This document shows positions 26,371-33,456 of a stretch of DNA of 44,211 bases, in pieces. Origin of the DNA: an uncultured Oscillospiraceae bacterium (GTDB lineage: Bacteria; Bacillota; Clostridia; Oscillospirales; Oscillospiraceae); the NCBI GenBank assembly GCA_949935795.1, contig CATLFX010000020.1, positions 1-44,211 on the forward strand, given 5' to 3'. Every line of letters starts with the position of its first letter. Positions within the stretch are counted from its first letter, which is position 1. The position numbers and the translations under genes were made by a program. The notes below the pieces were generated by a model. The model was given only the letters and a program-made list of their open reading frames with translations. It was not told the origin of the DNA and made no database searches.

Positions 26371-26402
26371 ACAGGGGCGGGCCCATGCCCGCCCCTGTTT
26401 TA
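26371..26402 (+). terminator. Terminator after the alcohol dehydrogenase
   Basis: ACAGGGGCGGGC/GCCCGCCCCTGT (12 bp, loop CCAT) followed by TTTTATG. Confidence 0.93.
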
Positions 26403-26436
26403 TGCGAAAAAATCCCAGCACCGGACAAAAAAGGGG

Positions 26437-26465
26437 TTGACAAGGGCCCAGGGAAGGAATATACT
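26437..26465 (+). promoter_or_regulatory. Promoter of the ABC exporter operon
   Basis: TTGACA (26437-26442), a 17-base spacer and TATACT (26460-26465), upstream of a leader peptide and attenuator. Confidence 0.87.
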
Positions 26466-26505
26466 GGGCTACGCTGTCATTTATAAATGAAAGGAGGCGC
26501 GCAGG

Positions 26506-26610
26506 ATGCTGAATATCAGGTTTGGATTTGTATATGAGGCTGGATTTAAGGCCGCTGTGAATTGTCACAGGGGACAGTTGGGATTTTTGCGCGCCTGCGG
26601 GATGGGATAG
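26506..26610 (+). CDS. Leader peptide of the ABC exporter operon (BmrB-like role)
   Basis: An open frame of 34 codons with a very strong ribosome site (AAAGGAGG 8 bases before the ATG). It ends 28 bases before the 5' arm of an intrinsic terminator that lies in front of the first ABC gene. GGGGACAG at 26570-26577, inside the peptide's coding part, can pair (two G-U pairs) with CTGTCTTC at 26647-26654, which overlaps the terminator's 5' arm and loop. This fits ribosome-mediated attenuation as known for bmrB-bmrCD of Bacillus subtilis: slowed ribosomes would free the antiterminator. The peptide sequence itself need not resemble BmrB. Confidence 0.7.
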   Translation: MLNIRFGFVYEAGFKAAVNCHRGQLGFLRACGMG

Positions 26611-26638
26611 CACTCTCTTCCTGTTATTTTGGTATGCC

Positions 26639-26672
26639 GCTTCCCTCTGTCTTCCAGAGGGAAGCTTTTTTT
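26639..26672 (+). terminator. Attenuator in front of the ABC exporter genes
   Basis: GCTTCCCTCT/AGAGGGAAGC (26639-26648 with 26656-26665), a 7-base loop and seven T's. It lies between the leader peptide and the first structural gene, so it must be read through for expression. Confidence 0.92.
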
Positions 26673-26697
26673 GCGTCTGTTTTAGGAAGGAGAGCAT

Positions 26698-28539
26698 ATG
26701 GAATCACAGATGAAATTGACCCCGAAAGAGAAGACCGCCATGATTCTGGACCAGCTTCGGGGGAATTGGGGCTATTTTGCCGGGGCGCTGATCCTGGCCT
26801 GGATGAACACCGCCTGCAACGCCGTCATCCCTCAGGTCATCAGCGTGACGGTGGATTCAGTGCTGGGGAGCAAGGAGCCCGGCCTGCCCGGCTTCCTCCA
26901 GGCCCTGCTGCCCCTGGACCGGCTGCGGGCGGACCCCTGGGCTGCCCTGTGGATGGCCGCGGGGGCGGTGGTGCTGATCGCCGCCGTCCGGGGCGTGTGC
27001 ATCTTTGGAATGCGGGTCAACATGGCCAAGGGCTCCGAGGGCTTCGTGAAAAAGCTCCGGGACAGCCTGTACGGCCACATCCAGCGGCTGAGCTTCCAGT
27101 GGCACACCGCCCACGCCACCGGCGACATCATCCAGCGGTGCACCTCCGACGTGGAGGTCATCCGTACCTTTGTCTGCAACCAGATGGTAGAGGTGTTGCG
27201 CACTGGATTTCTCATCGTGCTGTACACCGGCATCATGCTGGTGATGAACTGGCGGCTGGCCCTGATTCCCCTGGCCTTTATCCCCGTCACGGGGCTGGCC
27301 TCCGGGGTGTTCTACGGCAAGATCTCCGCCCGGTTCCAGGTGGCCGACGAGGCGGAGGGGGAGCTGACCACCTGCGCCCAGGAGAACCTCACCGGGGTCC
27401 GGGTGGTCCGGGCCTTCGGCCGGGAGCGGTTTGAGATCGACCGCTTCGCCCAGAAAAACGACCGATTTTCCGCCCTGTGGGTGGAGCTGGGCAAGGTGCT
27501 CAGTGTGTACTGGGCCTCCGGTGTGCTGCTGGTCTGCCTCCAGATCATGGCGGTGGTGGTGGCCGGGTCAATGGCGGCGGTGAATGGCGATATCACCCTG
27601 GGTGATTTCCAGGCCTTCGTCATCTACAACAGCACCATGGCCTGGCCGGTGCGCTCCCTGGGCCGTGTGCTGTCCGAGATGAGCAAGGCCGGGGTGTCCA
27701 TGGACCGGGTGGGCCAGATCCTCAGGGCGGAGGAGGAGCCCGACCATCCCGAGGCCAAGAGCGTCAAGCTCAGCGGCGACATCGTGTTCGACCGCGTCAC
27801 CTTCGGCTACGAGGGCCAGGAGGTCCTCCGGGACGTGTCCTTCACCATCCCCTGGGGGTCCACCTTCGCCGTGCTGGGGGGCACCGGGTCGGGCAAGTCC
27901 ACCCTGGTCCACCTGCTGGACCGGCTCTACGACCTGGAGGAGGGCCAGGGGCGGGTGACCATCGGCGGGGTGGACATCCGGGACATCAGCCGGGAGGACC
28001 TGCGCCGCCAGGTGGGCCTGGTGCTCCAGGAGCCCTTCCTGTTCTCCCAGACCATCCGGGAGAACATCGCCGCCACCCGGCCGGATGCCTCGGACGAGGA
28101 GCTGCGCAAATGCGCGGAGATTGCCTGCGTGGACGAGGCCATCGCGGACCTGCCCCAGGGTTACGAGACGGTGGTGGGCGAGCGGGGGGTCACCCTGTCC
28201 GGCGGGCAGAAGCAGCGGGTGGCCATCGCCCGGATGCTGCTGCAAAACGCCCCGGTGATGGTGTTTGACGACTCCCTGTCCGCCGTGGACGCGGAGACCG
28301 ACACAAAAATCCGCGCCGCGCTGAAGGAGAGAATGTCCCAGGCCACCGTGATCCTCATCTCCCACCGGGTGACCACCCTGATGCAGGCCGACCGCATTCT
28401 GGTACTGGACAAGGGCCGGGTGGCGGACATGGGCACCCATGCCGAGCTGATTGCCCGTCCGGGCATATACAAGGAGATTTATGACATCCAGATGAGCAGC
28501 GACGACCGCGCTCTGGTGGAGAAGGGAGGGGAGGCGTAA
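26698..28539 (+). CDS. ABC exporter half, degenerate ATPase site (BmrC-like)
   Basis: A half-transporter of 613 residues: a six-helix membrane domain (about 20-330) and a nucleotide-binding domain (about 350-600). Walker A is GGTGSGKST, the signature LSGGQKQR is intact, but Walker B reads VMVFDDSLSAVD, with Asp in place of the catalytic Glu. With the partner gene it would form a heterodimer with one weak ATP site, as in BmrCD, LmrCD and TM287/288, which export drugs. The ATG at 26698 follows GGAAGGAGAG. The stop codon overlaps the partner's start by one base. Confidence 0.93.
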   Translation: MESQMKLTPKEKTAMILDQLRGNWGYFAGALILAWMNTACNAVIPQVISVTVDSVLGSKEPGLPGFLQALLPLDRLRADPWAALWMAAGAVVLIAAVRGVCIFGMRVNMAKGSEGFVKKLRDSLYGHIQRLSFQWHTAHATGDIIQRCTSDVEVIRTFVCNQMVEVLRTGFLIVLYTGIMLVMNWRLALIPLAFIPVTGLASGVFYGKISARFQVADEAEGELTTCAQENLTGVRVVRAFGRERFEIDRFAQKNDRFSALWVELGKVLSVYWASGVLLVCLQIMAVVVAGSMAAVNGDITLGDFQAFVIYNSTMAWPVRSLGRVLSEMSKAGVSMDRVGQILRAEEEPDHPEAKSVKLSGDIVFDRVTFGYEGQEVLRDVSFTIPWGSTFAVLGGTGSGKSTLVHLLDRLYDLEEGQGRVTIGGVDIRDISREDLRRQVGLVLQEPFLFSQTIRENIAATRPDASDEELRKCAEIACVDEAIADLPQGYETVVGERGVTLSGGQKQRVAIARMLLQNAPVMVFDDSLSAVDAETDTKIRAALKERMSQATVILISHRVTTLMQADRILVLDKGRVADMGTHAELIARPGIYKEIYDIQMSSDDRALVEKGGEA

Positions 28540-30368
28540 TGGCCGCCTTTGACGAAAAAGAATATACCCAGGCCTTTGACTGGTCCATCTGGAAGCGGCT
28601 GTTTCCCATCCTGGCCCGGTTCAAGGGGCGCTACCTGAAGATGGTCGTGTTCACCGGCTTTACCGACCTGCTGGACGCGGCCCTGCCCCTGTTCCAGCTG
28701 TACGCCGTGGCCCATTTCATTCAGGCGGGGACCCTGGAGGGGCTGGTCCCCTTCGCCGCGGCCTATTTGGCCGCCATTCTGGCGGAGAGCGTTCTGGTCA
28801 TCGCCGCCACCCGGCAGACCATGCACATTGAGATGTACCTGGGCCGGGACCTGCGCCGGGATTTGTTCCAGCATTTGCAGACCCTGTCCCTGTCCTTCTA
28901 CAACGTCACCCCGGTGGGCTATCTGCTCACCCGGATCACCAACGACACCAACCGCATCGCCGGCAATCTGGCCTGGGGGCTGAACGACATGGTGGACGAG
29001 ATCATCTATGTGGTGAGCTCCTTTGCCATCATGTTCGCCCTGGACTGGCAGCTGGCGCTGGTCGTGATGCTGGTGGCGCCCTTTGTGGCGGCGCTCACCG
29101 TGTATTTCCAGCCCCGCATTTTGGACTGGAATCGGAAGGTGCGGAAAATCAACTCCAAAATCACCGGGGCCTTTAACGAGGGCATCACCGGGGCGAAAAC
29201 CGCCAAAACCCTGGTGATTGAGGACCAGAGCATCCGAAATTTCAAGGATTTGACAGGGAGCATGAACCGCTCCGCCGTCCGGGCGGCCCGGCTCAACGCG
29301 GTGTATATCCCCGTGACCCTTTTCTTCTCCACCCTGACGGTGGCCATTGTGCTGCTGCGGGGGGGCTGGCTGGTGAAGGAGCAGGTGATGGAGATCGCCA
29401 CCCTGTCCGCCTTCATCACCTACGCCATGAACATCTTTGAGCCCCTTCAGCGGATGGCCAACAATCTGGCGGAGTTCATCGCCGTCCAGGCGTCCATCGA
29501 GCGGGTCACCGGCCTGCTGGACGAGACACCCCAGGTCACCGACGCCCCCGAGGTCATTGAGAAGTACGGCGACGCATTCTCCCCCAAGCGGGAGAACTGG
29601 GAGCCGCTGGCGGGTGAGATCGAATTCAAGGATGTGACCTTCCGCTACCCTGACGGCGGGGACAACGTGCTGGAGCACTTCAATTTGAAGATCCCCGCCG
29701 GGGCCACCGTGGCCATCGTGGGGGAGACGGGGGCGGGTAAATCCACCCTGGTCAACTTGGCCTGCCGGTTTTTCGAGCCCACGGAGGGCCAGATCCTCAT
29801 CGACGGCCGGGACTACCGGGAGCGCAGCCAGCTTTGGCTTCACTCCAACATCGGCTATGTGCTGCAAAGCCCCCACCTGTTCTCCGGCTCCATCCGGGAG
29901 AACATCCGCTACGGGCGGCTGGACGCCACCGACGCCGAGATCGAGGCGGCGGCCAAGGCCGTGTCGGTGGACCAGGTGGTGGCCAAGCTGGACCAGGGCT
30001 GGGACAGCGACGTGGGCGAGGAGGGCGACCGCCTGTCCACCGGCGAGAAGCAGCTGATCTCCTTTGCCCGGGCGGTGCTGGCCGACCCCCGCATCTTCGT
30101 ACTGGACGAGGCCACCTCCTCCATCGACACCCAGACCGAGCAGTATATTCAGAGCGCCATCGACCACCTCCTGCGGGACCGCACCTCCTTCCTCATCGCC
30201 CACCGGCTGTCCACCATCCGCAAGGCGGACATGATCCTGGTGGTCCGGGACGGAAAAATTGTGGAGCAGGGCACCCACCAGTCCCTTCTGCGGGCCCACG
30301 GCTACTACCATGACCTGTACAGCAAGCAGTTTGCCGAGGAGAACGCGGTCAAGGTGCTGGGGGCGTAA
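28539..30368 (+). CDS. ABC exporter half, catalytic ATPase site (BmrD-like)
   Basis: Partner of 609 residues with the same layout. Walker A is GETGAGKST and Walker B VLDEATSSID keeps the catalytic Glu, but the signature is LSTGEKQL instead of LSGGQ. The faulty parts of the two proteins therefore meet in one site (this signature plus the other's Walker B), and the good parts meet in the other. A longer N-terminus and an insert before the NBD (about 330-365) match the larger BmrD-type subunit. It starts one base inside the upstream stop, so the pair is translated together. Confidence 0.93.
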   Translation: MAAFDEKEYTQAFDWSIWKRLFPILARFKGRYLKMVVFTGFTDLLDAALPLFQLYAVAHFIQAGTLEGLVPFAAAYLAAILAESVLVIAATRQTMHIEMYLGRDLRRDLFQHLQTLSLSFYNVTPVGYLLTRITNDTNRIAGNLAWGLNDMVDEIIYVVSSFAIMFALDWQLALVVMLVAPFVAALTVYFQPRILDWNRKVRKINSKITGAFNEGITGAKTAKTLVIEDQSIRNFKDLTGSMNRSAVRAARLNAVYIPVTLFFSTLTVAIVLLRGGWLVKEQVMEIATLSAFITYAMNIFEPLQRMANNLAEFIAVQASIERVTGLLDETPQVTDAPEVIEKYGDAFSPKRENWEPLAGEIEFKDVTFRYPDGGDNVLEHFNLKIPAGATVAIVGETGAGKSTLVNLACRFFEPTEGQILIDGRDYRERSQLWLHSNIGYVLQSPHLFSGSIRENIRYGRLDATDAEIEAAAKAVSVDQVVAKLDQGWDSDVGEEGDRLSTGEKQLISFARAVLADPRIFVLDEATSSIDTQTEQYIQSAIDHLLRDRTSFLIAHRLSTIRKADMILVVRDGKIVEQGTHQSLLRAHGYYHDLYSKQFAEENAVKVLGA

Positions 30369-30422
30369 CTGAACGGGGTGAAAGAATGGAATTGTTGGCA
30401 CGTATGATTCGTATTTTCGCAA

Positions 30423-30451
30423 GAGCGCCCGCCGCGCCGCGGCGGGCGCTC
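30423..30451 (+). terminator. Terminator after the ABC exporter operon
   Basis: GAGCGCCCGCCG/CGGCGGGCGCTC (12 bp, loop of 5), followed by a weakly T-rich CTGCCTTTCC. Confidence 0.75.
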
Positions 30452-30485
30452 CTGCCTTTCCCTCCGGCTTTTTGTGAAAAAAAGG

Positions 30486-30514
30486 TTGCCAGCGGCGGGG
30501 GGATGTGGTATTTT
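30486..30514 (+). promoter_or_regulatory. Promoter of the GH13 gene
   Basis: TTGCCA (30486-30491), a 17-base spacer and TATTTT (30509-30514). Confidence 0.65.
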
Positions 30515-30558
30515 AGTATGTGATTTTTGGCGGGTATCCCGCCGGGGAGGGGATTATT

Positions 30559-31869
30559 ATGGCGAGAAATACCAGTAAAACCTATCGGAATCAGGTGATG
30601 TATTCCGTTTATGTCCGCAATCACACCGCGGAGGGCACCTTTGAGGGGGTGCGCCGGGACCTGGAGCGCATCAGGAAATTGGGCGTGGACATCATCTGGC
30701 TCATGCCCATCCACCCCATTGGGGAGGTCAACCGCAAGGGGAGCCTGGGCTGTCCCTACGCCATCCGGGACTACCGGGCGGTGAACCCGGAGTACGGCAC
30801 CCTGGAGGACTTCCGGCGGCTGGCGGACGATATCCACAAGTTGGGGATGAAGTGCGTCATCGACGTGGTGTACAACCACACCGCCCCCGACTCCTGGCTG
30901 GCCCGGAACCATCCCGAGTGGTTCTATCACAAGCCGGACGGCGGCTTCGGCAACCGGATCGGGGACTGGTGGGATGTCATCGACCTGGACTACTCCCAGC
31001 CGGGGCTGTGGGACTACCAGATCGAGACGCTGAAATACTGGGCGTCCATGGTGGACGGCTTCCGCTGCGACGTGGCCCCCCTGGTGCCCCTGGAGTTCTG
31101 GCTCAAGGCCCGGGAGGAGGTGGAGAAGGTCCGCCCCGGCTGCCTCTGGCTGGCCGAGTCGGTGGAGCCCTCCATGATCCGGGAGTGCCGGGCGGACGGC
31201 CTGTCTGTGCTGTCCGACTCGGAGTGCTACCAGGCCTTCGACATCTGCTACGACTACGACATTTTCCAGGTGTTCCAGGACTATCTGGAGGGGAAGGCCC
31301 CCCTGGAGCGGTACGCCCAGGCGGTGAACGCCCAGGAGTCCATCTACCCCGGCAATTTTGTGAAGCTGCGCTTTTTGGAGAACCACGACCGGGCCCGGGC
31401 GGCGTTCGTCATCCCGGAGGGAATGGCCCTGATGAGCTGGACGGCCTTCCTCTACTTCCAGAAGGGCATGACCCTGCTCTACGCCGGGCAGGAGGCGGAG
31501 TGTACCCACCGGCCCAGCCTGTTCGACAAGGACGAGGTCGCCTGGCACATCAACGAGGGCGTGACCAAGCTGCTGCGGACTCTGGCGAAGCTGAAGCAAA
31601 ACCCCATCCTCACCGACAGCCGGTATGAGGTGAAGGCACTGCCCGGCGACATTTTGTACGCCTCCCACCGCAGGGGGGACTGCCAGCTGGCGGGCCTGTT
31701 CAGCGTCAAGGGGAACGCTTCCCTGGCGCGGGTGGAGGCCCCGGACGGCTTCTACCCCAACCTGCTGGACGAAAACGGCCATGAGGTGGAGGTCTACGAG
31801 GGCATGGTGAGCGTCAAGGGCGCGCCTATCATCTTCGAGGCCCCCTGGACCGGGAACCGGCCCAACTGA
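30559..31869 (+). CDS. GH13 family alpha-glucan-active enzyme
   Basis: A cytoplasmic protein of 436 residues (no signal peptide). The GH13 barrel motifs are present: DVVYNHT (about 102-108), DGFRCDVAP with the nucleophile D171, the acid E200 in LWLAESVEP, and FLENHDRAR with H275 and D276. The catalytic barrel is short, and a small beta-rich C-terminal domain follows. Exact activity (amylase, glucosidase, transglycosylase) cannot be told. It starts 17 residues after an open upstream stretch; the ATG at 30559 has GGGGAGGGG. The NSS transporter gene follows by 27 bases with no terminator, so the two share a transcript. Confidence 0.9.
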   Translation: MARNTSKTYRNQVMYSVYVRNHTAEGTFEGVRRDLERIRKLGVDIIWLMPIHPIGEVNRKGSLGCPYAIRDYRAVNPEYGTLEDFRRLADDIHKLGMKCVIDVVYNHTAPDSWLARNHPEWFYHKPDGGFGNRIGDWWDVIDLDYSQPGLWDYQIETLKYWASMVDGFRCDVAPLVPLEFWLKAREEVEKVRPGCLWLAESVEPSMIRECRADGLSVLSDSECYQAFDICYDYDIFQVFQDYLEGKAPLERYAQAVNAQESIYPGNFVKLRFLENHDRARAAFVIPEGMALMSWTAFLYFQKGMTLLYAGQEAECTHRPSLFDKDEVAWHINEGVTKLLRTLAKLKQNPILTDSRYEVKALPGDILYASHRRGDCQLAGLFSVKGNASLARVEAPDGFYPNLLDENGHEVEVYEGMVSVKGAPIIFEAPWTGNRPN

Positions 31870-31896
31870 ACGTTATTGTTTTAAGGAGAAAAAGAG

Positions 31897-33261
31897 ATGA
31901 AGCGAGAAAATTTCCGCTCCCGGCTGGGCTTCCTGCTGGTGAGCGCCGGATGCGCCATCGGCATCGGCAACGTGTGGAAATTCCCCTACGTCACCGGTGA
32001 GAACGGCGGCGGGGTGTTCGTGCTGTTCTACCTGCTGTTTCTGGTGATTATGGGCATACCCGTGCTGACCATGGAGCTGGCGGTGGGCCGGGCCAGCCGC
32101 AAAAGCGCGGTGCTGGGATACCAGGCCCTGGAGCCGGCGGGTTCCAAGTGGCACATCCACGGCTGGTTCTGCATGATCGGCTGCTACCTGCTGATGATGT
32201 ACTACACCACCGTGTCCGGTTGGATGCTGGGCTACTTCTTCAAATTCGCCGGAGGGGCCTTCGCCGGTCTGCCCAACGAGGCGGTGGACGGGGTGTTTTC
32301 CGCCATGCGGGCCAACCCCGCCGAGATGACGGTGTGGATGGCCGTCACAGTGCTGGCGGGCTTCCTGGTGTGCTCCCTGGGCCTCCAGGGGGGGCTGGAG
32401 CGGGTGACCAAGTGGATGATGCTGGGCCTGCTGGGCCTCATCGTGGTGCTGGCCGTCCACAGCCTCACCCTCCCCGGCGCGGGGGAGGGCGTGAAGTTCT
32501 ACCTCCTGCCCGACTTCGGCCGGGCGGCGGAGCAGGGTCTGGGCAAGGTGGCCACCGCCGCCATGAACCAGGCGTTTTTCACCCTGAGCCTGGGCATTGC
32601 CGCCATGGAGATCTTCGGCAGCTACATGAGCCGGGACAACACCCTGGCCGGGGAGGCCGCCCGGATCTGCGGGCTGGATACCTTCGTGGCCCTCATGAGC
32701 GGCCTCATCATCTTCCCCGCCTGCTTCTCCTTCGGGGTGACGCCGGACGCGGGGCCCTCCCTCATCTTTATCACCCTGCCCAAGGTGTTCACCGGCATGG
32801 CCGGAGGGCGGCTGTGGGGGTCCCTGTTCTTCCTGTTCATGACCTTCGCCAGCTTCTCCACCGTCATCGCCGTGTTTGAGAACCTGCTGGCCGGGTGCAT
32901 CGACAACTTCGGCTGGAGCCGGAAAAAGGCGGCGCTGGTGAACGGGGTCTTTGTGCTCCTGGCCAGCATGCCCTGTGTGCTGGGCTACAACCTTTGGTAT
33001 TTTGAGGCCGCCCTGCCCAACGGCGGGGTGGGCCAGGTGCTGGACATCGAGGACTTTTTGGTGTCCAACCTGCTCCTCCCCCTGGGCTCTTTGGTGTACC
33101 TGCTGTTCTGCGTCACTAAGTGGGGCTGGGGCTTCGACAAGTACCTGGCCGAGGCCAACGCCGGAAAGGGCGTCAAAATGCCCCGGGCGCTGAAGCCCTA
33201 CTTCCAGTTTGTGCTCCCGGTGCTGATCCTGGTGATTTTGATCCAGGGACTGCTGAAGTGA
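31897..33261 (+). CDS. Neurotransmitter:sodium symporter (NSS) family transporter
   Basis: A membrane protein of 454 residues with eleven predicted segments, which is usual for bacterial members such as MhsT. TM1 has the unwound segment AGCAIGIGNVWKFPY that binds Na+ and substrate, and TM6 the conserved region around SLGIAAMEIFGSY. It should import an amino acid with Na+; hydrophobic or aromatic amino acids are typical. AAGGAG lies upstream of the start. The link with the GH13 gene is positional only. Confidence 0.94.
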   Translation: MKRENFRSRLGFLLVSAGCAIGIGNVWKFPYVTGENGGGVFVLFYLLFLVIMGIPVLTMELAVGRASRKSAVLGYQALEPAGSKWHIHGWFCMIGCYLLMMYYTTVSGWMLGYFFKFAGGAFAGLPNEAVDGVFSAMRANPAEMTVWMAVTVLAGFLVCSLGLQGGLERVTKWMMLGLLGLIVVLAVHSLTLPGAGEGVKFYLLPDFGRAAEQGLGKVATAAMNQAFFTLSLGIAAMEIFGSYMSRDNTLAGEAARICGLDTFVALMSGLIIFPACFSFGVTPDAGPSLIFITLPKVFTGMAGGRLWGSLFFLFMTFASFSTVIAVFENLLAGCIDNFGWSRKKAALVNGVFVLLASMPCVLGYNLWYFEAALPNGGVGQVLDIEDFLVSNLLLPLGSLVYLLFCVTKWGWGFDKYLAEANAGKGVKMPRALKPYFQFVLPVLILVILIQGLLK

Positions 33262-33266
33262 AAAAG

Positions 33267-33304
33267 ACCCGCCTCCCGGGCCGCGCCCGGCGGGGTGGGT
33301 TTTT
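33267..33304 (+). terminator. Terminator after the NSS transporter
   Basis: An imperfect GC-rich hairpin (ACCCGCC...CCCGGGC/GCCCGG...GGTGGGT) followed by TTTTT. Confidence 0.85.
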
Positions 33305-33352
33305 GGCGTTTTGCGCCATCTCTTGCGAATTCTTTAAATTTTGACGCGGACA

Positions 33353-33381
33353 TTGCATTTTTTCCCCTCCTATGGTATGAT
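33353..33381 (+). promoter_or_regulatory. Promoter of the LTA-synthase-like gene
   Basis: TTGCAT (33353-33358), a 17-base spacer and TATGAT (33376-33381). Confidence 0.7.
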
Positions 33382-33447
33382 GGGTGACATCTGAAAAACG
33401 GGCCGAGGGGGCGGAAAGGCCCCTGTTCCGCCCTCATATACCATAGG
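33369..33447 (+). repeat. Nested inverted repeat over the -10 and leader
   Basis: CCTATGGTATGA (33369-33380), which includes the -10, is mirrored by TCATATACCATAGG (33434-33447) beside the ribosome site, with a 2-base insertion. Inside, GAGGG..CGGAA (33405-33416) pairs with TTCCGCCCTC (33426-33435). The whole is an imperfect palindrome of about 80 bases. It may be an operator or a leader hairpin, or the scar of a small palindromic element. Confidence 0.55.
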
Positions 33448-33456
33448 AAGTGACCC

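Noticed and set aside
30386-30523. Small open frame after the second ABC gene
   Set aside because: It has a weak ribosome site and runs through the operon terminator and the next promoter, so it is unlikely to be translated.
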